Below are positions 14,201 to 30,537 of a stretch of 64,000 bases of DNA, in pieces (positions within the stretch are counted from its first letter, which is position 1; every line of letters starts with the position of its first letter). The stretch spans positions 8,783,001-8,847,000 of the forward strand of contig NC_134028.1 of NCBI RefSeq assembly GCF_964204645.1, in the 5' to 3' direction. Made by a program: the position numbers and the translations under genes. A model generated the notes under the pieces. That model did no database searches. It was not told where the DNA came from and was given only the letters and a program-made list of their open reading frames with translations. Source of the DNA: Tubulanus polymorphus (Eukaryota; Nemertea; Palaeonemertea; Tubulaniformes; Tubulanidae).

Positions 14201-14709
14201 CAGGACTAGAATACCGATGTGCTTAACTAAGTCTTATCTCAAATCCAACCATATGTAAATTAGTAGTGATGAACTTATCCACGGCTCGACCGTAGGAAAC
14301 CATCGGAACCGAACCTAAATATAGAAGTCTATCGTTTATTTGTAAATCTTGGTAAACAGAAGAAAAAAAAACCGGAATGAAAAAAAACCTGATATAGTAT
14401 TAAAAAAAGCATAAGTGTCGTTAAATCCATATTTACTCCAGGATTTTGTATCTCCGTTGCCTGTGAATTATTTTACTAATAACTGAAATAGCGAAAAGAC
14501 ATGTTTGCTAGTTTTCGCTTTGATCATCTATATACGTTACATTGTATCCGAAAAAATTGTTCGATAATTTTCCTGTTTTGAATGCGCGTTGAATGTGTTC
14601 GCGGACTGGACTTGCCATTGACTATTTGTGTATGATTTCTGTTTTAGTTTTCAACAGTATCGCCAACCAGCCCAAAGCACGCCTACCTTTGAGCGGCACT
14701 AATCGGTAA
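3326..14709 (+). CDS. BAIAP2/IRSp53-family I-BAR, SH3 and WH2 adaptor, 5' partial
   Basis: Proteins of this family bend membranes with an I-BAR domain and link Rac/Cdc42 signalling to actin. Phase-consistent exons are 3326-3454, 4254-4319, 5015-5101, 5201-5290, 5915-6032, 6298-6324, 7035-7106, 7471-7485, 8184-8475, 9126-9264, 9654-9701, 10617-10736 and 11168-11601. These are followed by one of two 3' ends: 12464-12638, or 13033-13104 plus 14658-14709. All have AG/GT borders and joining phases agree throughout. Domain order is I-BAR C-terminal half, acidic and serine-rich linker, SH3, proline-rich region, then alternative tails, one bearing WH2. The I-BAR start is missing, so upstream exons must exist. 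Several exons are 15-30 nt and likely alternatively used; an extra one at 7968-8004 or 8019-8036 is possible. The right arm keeps only fragments. Confidence 0.9.
6662..6846. mobile_element. 185-bp foldback MITE in BAIAP2-like intron
   Basis: Ends are inverted copies of about 36 bp, starting GATATATAGAGAAT and containing TATAATATAACGAAA. A second inner inverted pair around GATTCGACATTTCGG lies near the centre. There is no coding sequence. It is most likely a non-autonomous DNA element; the superfamily is not determined. Confidence 0.75.
8184..8475 (+). CDS. SH3 exon of the BAIAP2-like gene
   Basis: Enters in phase 1 after TTTAG and leaves with two leftover bases before GTAAGA. It encodes a short basic and proline linker (NATLPRS, then PFASK), followed by an SH3 domain. 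Visible SH3 landmarks are ALYTHV (ALYDY position), LSFSEGDIITMI, DGWQYGE and MGWFPISF. The GWFPxS(F/Y)T ending is that of IRSp53/IRTKS rather than a generic SH3. A histidine-rich tail follows. Confidence 0.93.
8541..8849. mobile_element. Non-autonomous hAT-like element in an intron
   Basis: Short terminal inverted repeats CAAGGGCGGA and TCCACCCTTG bound a 0.3-kb GC-rich block. The flanks read ..GTACAT on the left and TACAT.. on the right, so the target duplication is at least TACAT. The GGGCGGATCC-style termini recall hAT elements. That assignment is tentative, because a clear 8-bp duplication is not visible. An open frame at 8328-8753 running into it from the SH3 exon is in the wrong frame. 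Confidence 0.55.
11168..11601 (+). CDS. Proline-rich exon of the BAIAP2-like gene
   Basis: This 434-nt exon enters in phase 0 after TTTACAG and leaves with two bases (AA) before GTAAGC. It begins FRGQKSLPDLRT, then has poly-proline tracts (VPPPPPVLPPPP, IPPPPPLPG, HPPPAPPPIY) typical of SH3- or EVH1-ligand segments, and ends with an acidic serine run SESDSSEK. The two leftover bases fit both possible downstream exons, 12464 and 13033, giving alternative C-termini. Confidence 0.9.
11644..12193. mobile_element. MITE interrupted by a LINE 3' end
   Basis: Outer parts 11644-11697 and 12119-12193 together match the complete, uninterrupted MITE at 47911-48045 (reverse orientation). Their ends are inverted: CCAGTTGCTCAAAAG and CTTTTGAGCAACTGG. 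Between them sits a minus-strand non-LTR retrotransposon 3' end. The intact copy elsewhere defines the insertion site. Confidence 0.85.
11698..12118 (-). mobile_element. 5'-truncated LINE (non-LTR retrotransposon) remnant
   Basis: On the minus strand, 12118-12002 reads the typical C-terminal end of a LINE ORF2 (GAKLWNGLP followed by IKSLRTAKSF and a stop). An AT-rich, CA-repeat-containing 3' UTR follows. The element ends in TTCAATTCAATTCAA at its left edge, a short tandem tail like that at 35565-35583. It lies inside a MITE in a BAIAP2-like intron. Confidence 0.8.
12190..12320. mobile_element. Short MITE with GGGCCCAGTTTCAC-type ends
   Basis: Inverted ends GGCCCCAGTTTCACAAAA and TTTTCGTGAAACTGGGCCC bound about 130 bp of non-coding DNA directly next to the preceding MITE. 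It shares the ACTGGGCCC terminus with elements at 13448-13630 and about 18050-18180, suggesting one family. Confidence 0.65.
12464..12638 (+). CDS. Alternative terminal exon A of the BAIAP2-like gene
   Basis: After the acceptor GGATAG this exon continues the AA-phase of exon 11168-11601 (AA plus G gives Lys). It encodes 57 further residues rich in serine and proline and ends SKHTVIY before TAA at 12636-12638. There is no WH2 motif, so this isoform would lack the actin-monomer-binding tail. The open frame running upstream of 12464 is intronic. Confidence 0.8.
13033..14709 (+). CDS. Alternative 3' exons B encoding a WH2 motif
   Basis: Exon 13033-13104 (acceptor TTTTTTCAG, donor GTAACG) joins the AA-phase of 11168-11601. 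It reads NPFANVRLRK, then DRSAPLI, matching the WH2 tail of IRTKS and related BAIAP2 isoforms. Exon 14658-14709 completes it (SIANQPKARLPLSGTNR, stop TAA 14707-14709). Skipping 12464-12638 would give this isoform. Neither exon is long enough to stand out as an open frame. Confidence 0.85.
13448..13630. mobile_element. MITE with GTCGTGACTTA-type termini
   Basis: The ends TGGGTCCAGCTGCGCAGTCG and CGACTGTGCAACTGGGCCCA are inverted repeats. The interior is non-coding with CTTAAG-rich short repeats. Related sequence occurs at about 18050-18180 and 48480-48595. Confidence 0.7.
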
Positions 14710-15274
14710 AAAGTTGATTCTTGATTCCCACGAAACTTACAATACGACTTTCTCGATGAGCAACGTCAAAATGTTTGGAATACACTTAGTTCTTCGGAGC
14801 TCGTTTGCACTAATTCTGACTTTCCTTTGAAATCTAAAAGCGACAATCGCGTGTCTTTTGTTTCGTGGGAAAATTCACCAAATTGAGAATTCAGATGTAC
14901 GAGATGCTTTTTGCACAAGATGCTTAATAGAATTATGTGATGTGACGACGAGCGATGTTACCAATGTATTAGTTAAAACTTGAATGTCGGCGCAGAGCTC
15001 GAAATCATCGTAGAGGCTCAAATTTGGAAAGGTTTTATTAGTTCGTTGTTGATTTTCAAACTGTGTTTTATTCCTTCGACGTTTTTTATTTGATATTTAG
15101 TATATGTATATATACATGTTTTTAGATTTTTAGAGATTCTCACTTTGTGGCCGGTTAAAACCGGATGATTTTTCGCACTGGATCTGAATGTTACCTGAGG
15201 AAGCCGTCCATATTCACGTGGACGGTTGATTTGGCGAAATTGCAAATCTGATGCGTATATATGTTACACTAGAA

Positions 15275-15386
15275 TAAGCCGCGCAACCACTGGCCAAGTG
15301 GACTAGTTATATTATGCGCACTTACCGGTGATCGAATAGACAAATATAACTAGTCCACTATAGGCCAGTGGTTATACAGCTTGTCC
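15275..15386. mobile_element. Perfect-looking foldback element of about 110 bp
   Basis: Arms of about 38 bp (CAACCACTGGCC..GTGGACTAGTTATATT and its complement) flank a loop of about 30 bp. Single-strand folding would give a long hairpin. Likely a solo palindromic MITE. Confidence 0.75.
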
Positions 15387-16084
15387 TATATGCGTAATAT
15401 ATATTGTATATGGTAAACCTGTCTTAAACAGAGGTCAGATTTATGAGGGCCGCTTGCAATGGGCCCGGAATCCAGAAGATGTCTTTGAAAATGTTTGTTT
15501 TTAAGAAGTCGATGATTTACAATTGAGCCAAAATCATTCATAGTTAAAAAGATCGGAAAGAATAAAGCATTATTACATCATCGGGATTTCATTTTAATGG
15601 TACATCATTCTGAGGTTAATCTAAGAAAATTGATTTCCGCTGATGGGCCATGAGCTAAGCCGAAGTGGACCCAATATTCAACCCCGCTCATCTTGTCTGG
15701 CTCTGACATCATCTTTGCCAATAAATTGCTGCAAAACCAATCAACTCCTCTCGGTGACGTGCCAGTTTGTATCCCTAGTTTGAGGTCAGAAAGGCCTGGT
15801 GGATAGACCTTTCCACAAGAACAACACAATGAGGTTCCTATGGGGCTCAAACCCACGATCTGGCACTTCAGATACATGTGAAAGTCAGTGGCACTTAAGA
15901 TATTAATTCCTAAAGTCTAGACCACACAGCAAGACATAGAATCTCTTTTCTTACTTGCTGTTTACTGTTTTGCTACAAAACCACGTTCAGTGAAGCACTG
16001 TTTCAAGTAACCAACAAGTTGGAGTTTTGTGAAACCGAAACTCTTGTGCGTTGGTCCCAGTAACTGAACAAAATGATACAATAA

Positions 16085-16371
16085 GGGTACCGGCAACGAT
16101 ACTGTGGCAAGCGAGGATTCGGCCAGGTGGCACTGGGTTGCCGCGCTTTACTTTCTTTTACATCAACTACATTCGCATTAGTAACTCAATCTTTAGTGAA
16201 ATCTATTCCATACGCTGAGTAAGAAAGCGAATCTTATTTCTATTCGATGACTTGTTTGATATTTTTATTTTGAAGCCTAAAAATCAAGCTCAAATTTTAT
16301 TGAAAATGAACTGATTTTCACTACGAATGACCCAGCGTATGATTGCCCCATCTGGTGAGTGCCGACACCCC
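16085..16371. mobile_element. GGGTACCGGCA-family MITE, copy 1
   Basis: Ends GGGTACCGGCAACG and TGCCGACACCC are imperfect inverted repeats. The subterminal block GCCATCTGGTGAGTGCC recurs in copies at 19850-20183, 21262-21569, 57312-57619 and 58709-59008. More divergent relatives occur at 3802-4146 and its mirror near 62.9-63.2 kb. No open frame. Confidence 0.75.
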
Positions 16372-16724
16372 ATTAATTTGCTGTGTACGCAGTCACTGAA
16401 ATCTATTTCTGGTTAATATTCTATCGTGTGCCCTAGGCTTGAAATGTTAATTTTTTTAACTGTAAAATTTATGAAATTAAATCGATAAGAGGGTTTGTTT
16501 CGTGAATTGGGACTCGGGGTCAAAGACAGGGTTTACTGTTTTTCCGTTCCATCGCTGTTCTAGTTTTTTCATTCTCTATTCGGATTCAATACATCTTTTG
16601 TTTTCAATGTTTCATCACATATCGAGTACACTTGGCACAAATCAGTGATTTATTGACCTTTTAGATCTCAAAGAAGGAATGCGTGATTATGATGTCAGAA
16701 TGCTTCTTTATCCTTCCTTCACAA

Positions 16725-18576
16725 ACTCTGCTCAAATGTAGAAAATTTCATTGTCATTTCGATTTCAACTGGAATCTTAAAATGGCTTTCTTTTTGTATC
16801 TCGATATTTCAAATTTCTCGGCGCTGTTATGAATATGTCCCCGAAAAAAATGACTTATCGCTCAATACGGCCTTCTTGCGAGATTGGTAGAAGAAAAAGT
16901 ATCAAGTATTTCGTTGAAGAAAAACCCCAAAGTATATTAAGGAAATAGTGAAGTGATGAAGAGAAGTGATATCCGACTAATTTCTAAGAGCTGTTTTCAA
17001 AACTGTTCAGTTTCAGTCTTGAAAACAGGTAATAGAAATGTAACTACTCGCTTAGTTTAGTTGGAAATTGTTGTTTTTTTCTTCAATTGAGTAATAGGCA
17101 GTCATTTACAGAAGTATTTGGATTCAAACACAGTTGCATTTGAAAAACTGCGTTTACGAAAAGTGTTCACGAACATCGCAGTCTCGAGAACACGTTCTCG
17201 AACCTACCAAGCTATATTAAAGACAAATGGCTTCTTCCTTTCATCCTTAGCCTGGTTACATTTGTGTAAAAAACCTCAATAGTGGTGGTCTGATTTTCCC
17301 TTTTGATCTAGCAAATGGGATGATTCGCATGTTGAGATATAGTCTTTGATATATTTTGGGTAGGTAAACTGACCCAGTTCCGGAATGATGCCTTGTTTCT
17401 CCTAATCGGCCGGGTGACTTTTGTAAACACTTCAATAACATTTATAGTCAGTTCATTTCTATAGCTGCCGGGTCTGTTTTGGCTAGCTTGAACATGATTT
17501 AAAAAGAGTAATGTACAGGGTAGAAAGGTGACTGGCCGGGTCAACTATTAGGCTCAACAGAAATGAGGAACAAGGTATCGATTTCTTAGCCTTCGAAAAT
17601 ATCACATTATTTGATAGTCTACCCCCACGTTATCGTTCTATTCTTGGGAGGGGACAAGTTTGTGTTTTGGATAACAAACATAATCTTACATACGATATAA
17701 AATGTTGAAATAAGTTGAAATCTTGGTTATAACATAGGCCTAGTTTGAGATTCGAGTGCAACTATTCCGTACTGTCTCAATCAGTAGTGGAATGATTGAA
17801 AAAGGATCGCAAAAATAATTGAAGGACGTAACGGACATTCAGCCCTGGTGCTGGTTCGTGCCAGTGGAGGAATGATATCGGTCAAGATAGTTGTTCTTTT
17901 ATCACCAGTTTATAACATGGTTTAACCTGAGATGTGAAGTATCTATCCAAAAAATGGGTTTTACCAGCCCTTCGGGAAACGGGATCCTGGTTGAAAGTAA
18001 ATCAGTTTTATACATTTATGTTTCAAGGATTGGCTGAAAACAGAATCGGGTCCCGGGTTTGTCAGTCGTCCCTTAAGTCCATTAGTGGTCTTAAACCTTA
18101 AGACCGGTCTTAAGGCATGATTGGCTATAGAACAAAGTTGGTCAAAGACTGGCCATGAATTTACGCCGTGAACTGGGCCCTGGTGTAGTTGTGGGTAGCA
18201 ATTTGACTTGAATTGAGCTCAAAATGGAATTGAAACAGCCGGTCTGGAATTGAGATAATAAATTTGAAATAATGCTAAGAATGATACCTTGTTTCTCCTA
18301 ATCGACCGGGTCATTTTATAACGTGCAATACAATTTGTAATCCAATTCATTTCTGTGCAACCGTGCATTCTTATAACTATTGATGTATTTAGAAACAACA
18401 TGTTTAATAATTATCTCAATCTATTTTTGAACTGTTGACGAAAAAAAGTTTGATGTTTAATATGAATATAGAATAATGAAATATTATTGCAAACGAATAT
18501 GTGTAAGTGTTTTTCTTGGGAGAAAGTTACTGATGGAACTGAGAAGGATTGATCCGGTTTGTGTGAACGGCTAGAT
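16725..18576. other. Intergenic DNA 3' of the kinase, shared by both arms
   Basis: No gene is seen. Two stretches (17390-17480 and 18290-18372) are diverged copies of each other, containing CTTGTTTCTCCTAATCG and ACCGGGT, and they recur in the right arm near 60.83 and 61.65 kb. A MITE-like block with CTTAAGACCGGTCTTAAG lies at about 18050-18180. Confidence 0.5.
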
Positions 18577-24470
<5,894 letters not shown>

Positions 24471-24739
24471 GACTGCCGTCAACGCCCTGTGGCAACGGGG
24501 TTACTAAGTCAACGGTTGCTAGAAAACACTTATGAGACACGTTTACAAAACCAGTAGACTTCTTGCGTTTTTTCGAAATTATTTCATTTTGAATCAAAGT
24601 GAACAATTCATTTGAATTATTTTCAAGGAAAAATAATTAGAAAACTCACAATGAGCCTGGCGCGCTGACCACTCGGTCACAACTACGAGCTATCATCTGA
24701 AGAGATCTCGTTGAGATGATTGCTCGTAGGTCACAGCCT

Positions 24740-24945
24740 GAATGCCGGGTGTCCTATAAGTCTATCGAGTCTATTGATAAATCCGAAAAATTATGAAACA
24801 ATGAAAGGTGAACGCAAGTCATCGGGATTACGAGTTATTGTTCACAGTAAAAACAAAGTTCCGACCTCGAGTAAAAAATTCAGGACTTTTTGCACCTGCA
24901 AAAATGACTGCCATTGCTCCTAATGTAGCTTTCAGGCTACTAAAT
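24740..24945 (+). pseudogene. Relic of a DEG/ENaC exon (left-arm copy)
   Basis: The + strand reads SLLINPKNYETM, then SSGLRVIVHSKNKVP, then a frameshift followed by GLFAPAKMTAI. This parallels exon 4 (48697-48878) of the complete DEG/ENaC gene, which reads SLLINQETYQTM, ASGLRVLVHDKNEVP and GLFVPAKMTAI. A small insertion after GTTCCG breaks the frame, and no neighbouring exons are seen. The mirror copy at 54530-54720 has the same insertion, so the exon was already dead before the arms duplicated. It records an older channel copy. Confidence 0.85.
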
Positions 24946-25377
24946 ATGTATCGTCAATGGCTGCCAGGTACGACTACGCTAACCATCAGCTACCAGTGCC
25001 TATACCTGGCAGCTTCCACCATTAAGTTTCTTGTAAATGTAAACTTTTAGGGTTGTTAATAGACATTCCTTCAGTTTATGATTTATTTTCGACGTTTCGA
25101 CTTTATCCTTCAAAAATGTGACTTGTACAGACATCTTTCTATTGGAATTGTAAAAAAAAACATTAACATTTTATTTTCAAAATGTCACTGTGACCAACCG
25201 ACAGTAAATACGGGTTTAAGTTGTATGAAGTGACAATGCCAATATCATCCAAATCATCCGCAACTTCATAATACACAATGGATTTATGAGAAACAATGAA
25301 AATATGAACAAAAATAGCAGTAAAAGGGGTGAAATAACTGTCATAATTCCGTTCTGGTTGATAGGATTGTCCCAGCT

Positions 25378-26256
25378 CTACTTGTAGTTCACCACAAAAT
25401 TGCAAACATGGAACTGAGTGAAAACGTCATATAGAAAATCTGCCTGTTCCGTTGGGATTGGTAAAAACGTAGTTATAGCGGATGGAAGATTAAATATTGC
25501 AAATGCGAGTGAAACTGTTACAAGCATTATTGTTGTACGTTTTGATTTTGTAGTTTTCTGATCAGACGAAACAATTTTTGAACCTCTGAATAACTGAACT
25601 ATTATAACAGAATTTGATGTTACAATAAAAATCAAGGGTATGATGTGGAGGTGGATGTCAATTATGGTAAAATATGTTATTTGGTCGGATAACGCATAGT
25701 AACATCCGAAAGACAGGTCTGTCAAATGAATCGATAAAGCAGGTAGAAGAAGCATAACCAGTAGATTTACTGCAATAATCATCAATATAACGAAACTTGC
25801 GAATGTAGGTGTACATATCAAACGAGATGTGAACGGGAAGAGCACAACTGCCGCACGTTCAAGAGTTATCGCTACTATTAACCACGAACTATTGCTGACC
25901 GCAAGCCCCATTATAAATTCGTGGATTTGACAACTGATCAGTGAATTCATGATAAATATAGGAGCATTTTTAACGTGGAAGAAAACAAACTGTAAAACAG
26001 GCATCAGCGTAAAACTGATGCAGATCGTGAAATCGCTGATGGCCAAAGCGATCAGATAGTTTGCGTAAGATAAACTGCGGAATCGGCGACTTATCATTAT
26101 CAGGAAAGTAGCTGAATTCCCGAAAACTCCAAGCATGAACAAGGTTGGTAAAACGACGAATGACACAGTACGGTAGGTTCCAGATCTGTTTACCACGGAC
26201 ATAGGAATGATGTTACTGCTATAAGTTCGACCGATCTGCATCCGAGTGGAATTCAT
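25378..26256 (-). pseudogene. Class A GPCR, truncated in TM7
   Basis: Single open frame from ATG at 26256, 292 residues. Visible landmarks: N-terminal NST and NRS glycosylation sites; TM1 with GNSATF; TM2 with ALAISDF; a cysteine before TM3 and one in ECL2 (FGCYY); TLERA where DRY is expected; a TM6 with FNLPS; and TM7 beginning VCNFVVN. The frame stops at VNYK, before NPxxY and the C-tail, so the end is missing. It resembles invertebrate peptide receptors, but the ligand cannot be inferred. The reading frame is otherwise undamaged, so loss of the end may be recent, or a further exon may exist. The right arm keeps only the TM1 part. Confidence 0.75.
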
Positions 26257-27739
26257 GATTCGCGATAACTGCAAATAAATCGAAGGTATGTTCCCGGCTT
26301 GCTCAGCACAGACACAAACGCTATGAATTTAGCCAATCTACATATAAGTTAACCTCTGGACTAAGAAAGCGCTGACAGAATATACTGTTGAATGAGTGTA
26401 CTGTCTGTATCAATAGTCTGACGCAAGTTGAAGCCATCTCCTGTCTAGTGAGGCCTAAAATACCCTTTGTTTGCATCAAATGAAAAATCATTTCTCCAGA
26501 AATCTCGAAATAGACTCAGACTGTGAAAATTGGACCATTGTCTAAAATATAAATGTAACTTAATCAAATATCAATATCGGTTGTAAGAGAAGTAGTCAAT
26601 ATATTTATCGTGAAAATATTTCACCGTAAAACATCCGAACAGGTCGGGTACAATTCAAATCGTGTTAGTAAGGTCAGAATGATCTCGCAATTAATTTCTT
26701 TCTGTAAGCAGGACGATCACACCTGACCCTCGGTTCATAGTGGGTTGGGCAAATATTTCGGATACTGAAGGTCCTGACTTTAAGTCCAATACCCACACAA
26801 CCTCAAGTAATTTTCTATTTTTGTGCAAAGATTAATAACCATATTTGATGGAGAATTTCAATTGTCCGAAGTTTTTTAGATTTTTTTGGAGTTGAACAAA
26901 CCAAAAATGAAATAGAAAAGTAGTACCGTACACGTAACAAGTATCAATGAAAATAAGTCGTAATAACTGAAATCGCTAGTACAACAGCTTGATTATCATT
27001 TGTTTTCTAGTGCTGATTTCCGAGCGCCTTTTAGAAGCTCAGTGCAATGAGATAACTCGAATGATATTTGCAAGACCTATACCAAAAATACGCCTAATAA
27101 ATGTATCAGGCCACTGCTGCTATAACAAATCTTTATCCCTAGAGCAGTTAAAACTACATTGAATAATAGAAATTGAATCATTTTGCTTGCAATGTATTTA
27201 CAAAATGTGCTGCTTTAGAATATGAATGTTTTGATAGAATTTTATAAAATAATTCTTGTTTTGAATTACGTGTACCTATTGCTATTCTAGTATATTCCTT
27301 CAATAAACACACATTACAGGTCGTATTTAAACAAGAATTCTCGAGCTTGTTCTCATTAACGTATTTTTGAACCAGTTGATTGTATTGGGTTTGCGTTGAT
27401 CATGAAAATGGAAAGAGAACACCAAATGAAGAGGAAGATATGCAGATTTATTCAGAGCTGCAAGTTCACTTTAAGCGGTGGCATGGACGATCCTGATTCT
27501 TCTCCCAGTTTTCAATATCTACTTCCATTCTCATTGGACACGATCCCTCCCACTTTTGGACTATTATGCCGGGATACGAGGACGTTCTCTCAAGCGAAGC
27601 GAAGGCTCCCTCTTCCTCGCAAACTTCACATAAAACTCTTTACCACCTCAGTATTGAAAATTGTCTGGTTATATACTATGACTCTACTGTACGAATACCA
27701 ATACGAACATTTATTACACTCAAACCGTTTCCATGGTAT
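26257..27739. other. Intergenic DNA shared by both arms
   Basis: Nothing coding is recognised. An open frame at 27396-27761 (+) has a mirror copy at 52688-52311, but the two frames diverge after about 85 codons and resemble nothing known to me. Confidence 0.45.
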
Positions 27740-28110
27740 ACGGAGGAAAAACAGTATATAAAATTGATAACATAAACGGTACGAAAAGCTTTCAAAACTT
27801 GATAAACTGGGCACACACATAATACACTATTTACAATACATATTTACATGTACAATACATTTACTACATGAGAGATTTAGATACATCTAGTCCTATTTTG
27901 ATAAATTGTGCCAAATTCAAAATTGGATTTAATACATCTACATAAGTTCCGAAAGGTATTTACATCAAAGTAGTTTTCACGGAATTCGGTGAGTAAATTA
28001 CAATCGAAAATGAAATATCGTTCGTCTCCTAAAGCGTTGCAGGCGGGACATAATCTAAAAAACAATATCACGACAGTCAATACTAACGTATTTACGCACT
28101 TGAGTCCCAC
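27740..28110 (-). mobile_element. Non-LTR retrotransposon 3' remnant (left copy)
   Basis: The minus strand reads LCPACNALGDERYFIFDC. This is the zinc-knuckle-like CxxC..GDE.HF..C motif found near the C-terminus of many LINE reverse transcriptases. It continues for some 40 residues to a stop at 27877, then an AT-rich 3' UTR. The mirror copy at about 52000-52205 is frameshifted. Confidence 0.7.
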
Positions 28111-28964
28111 TGCTGCTATAACAATTCAAGCCCAACATCTAACTGATTTCATGTCTACTTTCCGGTCGAATACCTTGTTGTCTATATTCACAAACTTTGT
28201 TTCAATTTCTATTAAAGGGGAAGCACTTCACACAAAAATTAATCAAACTAATAAAAAACACGGTCTCATTGACAATGCACACAGAACGGAGGGCTGAAAC
28301 AGAACAGAATGAATTTCAACATCAACGCAAATAGTACATGTAAGTGTAAATTGGTGACAATATGTGACAATAAATTGATTTCGTCGAGCAAGGGGCTGCA
28401 GAACTATATGATATTCAATCTAAACTTATGTTTTAAAAATGAGCGCAAATCATCGCAACAATGGGGACCTCGAGGGACCGCCACAAAATGGCGCCTAGAA
28501 ACTGGAAACTTCTTTATTGGTTACTGAATTGACGCTTATGTGTTCAGATGCGAACTATAACAAGTATTCATTGACATTTGGACAACATCTGCATATATAC
28601 ATCCCCTTATGAGTATTGTGAATTAGTTAATGCGTTTGTCCGTAATCGCTTGATACACAGACTCACGGGGTACGAACGTCACGCATGGGCGCCTGCAATT
28701 TGGAATGATTAAAATTGCATCGCTTTCCGATTATGTGACCACGCCGTTGCCTCTTTCTAACTATCGCAGTCAGTCGTCGCATATCAGGAATAGTTACGTA
28801 GACATTCCACTGCTTTATATTGATTATGGCGTATACAATTTGCATCCTATGTGTTGCAGATTTCTGATAAGTTTCCGGGGCACATCTTTAACTGACAGCG
28901 AGTTTGAATCGTTGAAAGCGCTACTACTAAAACTATTCCAAATTATTTTCAATAAACCGAATCG

Positions 28965-29086
28965 ATGAGCGAAAAACAAGATGCGAAAGAGAAAGAGAAT
29001 TCGAAAACGGCGGCTCTTGACTTCGCTAATGAAACGAACTTCCACGGAGTGAAATATATCGCTCACTCGCCAACCTACTTCACTAG
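28965..29086 (+). CDS. Orphan first exon of the DEG/ENaC gene (left-arm copy)
   Basis: ATG at 28965 opens 40 codons plus two bases before GTAAGT at 29087. The key motif is NETNFHGVKYI, the conserved His-Gly segment before TM1 that sets gating in DEG/ENaC channels. It differs from the exon in use at 51215-51094 by only about four residues, and the frame, donor and phase are preserved. No TM1 exon follows on this strand in the present orientation, since the arm ends at 29400. It would regain its partner exons if the spacer were inverted. Confidence 0.88.
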
Positions 29087-30537
29087 GTAAGTAGCTCATT
29101 CACCAACCTAATTTCAGAACTAGGTAAGTTTTCTCAAATGAGGTAACTATTACGTCTAATTACCAGTTCGATGTTGATTAACAATCACTGTTGAGTTAAC
29201 TCATCATTTACTATATCGATGTAATTTTGTTCTAGATCAATGTATTTTCCTGTGATTCGTATTTTCAAATCAGTTGAAATAAATAAACATGCGCGATGCA
29301 AAAATACAACGTGAATACAAAACAACGGCAACAATGAAAATTGGGCACCGGTAATTTTCGTGTTCAAGGAGGTCTACTGAACAGTCCCACATATGGTGCC
29401 CTTTCAATTCATACCACTCAACGCGTAATCGAAGCCGCGCGAACGGAGAGATTACGCGCTACAAAGTTAATACGCTTAGCCGCTTATAGTATAGACTATA
29501 GTTGCATAGTAACAGTGCATATTGAAGTCACACGCATGGTGTTAATTCAGACGTCTCGATTAGCCTGGTGGCCGAGGTCAAGGTTGCCAGAAACGTGGGA
29601 CATTCTGATGACGTCATCGCATTTAAAACTTCAACATGAAAAGTTAACATATTCACAGACCGATATCAATTGTCAGATTATGATTCATATGAAATAAATA
29701 ACTTATAACGAATAAATTATGATGAAATATATAATTCATAGTCAAAAAATGCATTTGAATGTAAGTTATTCTCAAATATGTTTCGTTTCATAGTTTCCAT
29801 CATACATGCTTCGGGTTTGCATTCAGTCAAATAAGAAGCGCGACCGTCACGTGGCTGTCCCAACTTTCTGGCTGGCACGACTTGAACTGCGTTTCATCCC
29901 TTGTTATTTTATATAGTAAAGCGTGACGACCGTCTGATAATGATTCTTAACGACCAATTGTTTATCGAAACTTAATAGCGGATAAATAAACAACATAAAC
30001 ACAAGGTATTTCCGTGATATTTTGAATTTATTCGCAGTTCATATTTAGCGCAATTCTCGCGAGATTATTATCAACAACCGGGAAATAAAATCCAAGCCCA
30101 TCGCCAAACCCCTGTGGTAGCAAACTATAACTTCAGATTTCTTCACCAACGTTCCAGCGTACCTCAAAACTATTTAATATTCACAGCTATCCACTCGGAA
30201 ATTATCACGAGATTCCAATTCAATTACAAAAGGAAAACGCCGATCATCTGAAGCGTGACGAAGGAGGACACGGGAATGATTGACAGGGTCACATTCATAA
30301 ACAACTCGCACGTGGCCTCAGGTTTGACGCAACTCGATACTAAATGATACTATACGCGCCACAAATCAACACTCCCCAAATCCGACCCGACGCATAGGGG
30401 AATGGGTAAGAATGCCACAAATCGCACGTCCACTAACTCAATTTTCCTCGTGACTCCGAAAAGTCAGAATATGCCCACGAGGCTCACGGTACAACTAAAT
30501 ACCGACACAAACTGACGTAATACTGACGTTTGAAATT
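29087..30537. other. Arm end and start of spacer, no gene seen
   Basis: The arm homology ends at 29400. Beyond it I see no exon with a recognisable domain until the Penelope-type fragment at 30538. A promoter for the sulfotransferase could lie nearby, but no motif stands out. Confidence 0.4.

Larger units (their letters stand above)
14710..16724. other. Region downstream of the BAIAP2-like gene
   Basis: No gene is recognised. A possible poly(A) signal AATAAA lies at 15561-15566. Two transposon-like elements (15275-15386 and 16085-16371) are listed separately. The whole stretch is absent from the right arm. Confidence 0.5.

Noticed and set aside
24655-24700. tRNA-like A-box (GACCGAGTGGTCAGCGC, reverse strand), mirrored near 54780
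   Set aside because: No matching B-box at proper distance and no cloverleaf; at most a decayed tRNA-derived SINE.
27396-27775. 121-codon frame, mirrored at 52688-52311
   Set aside because: The two copies diverge by frameshift and show no protein-like conservation or known motif.
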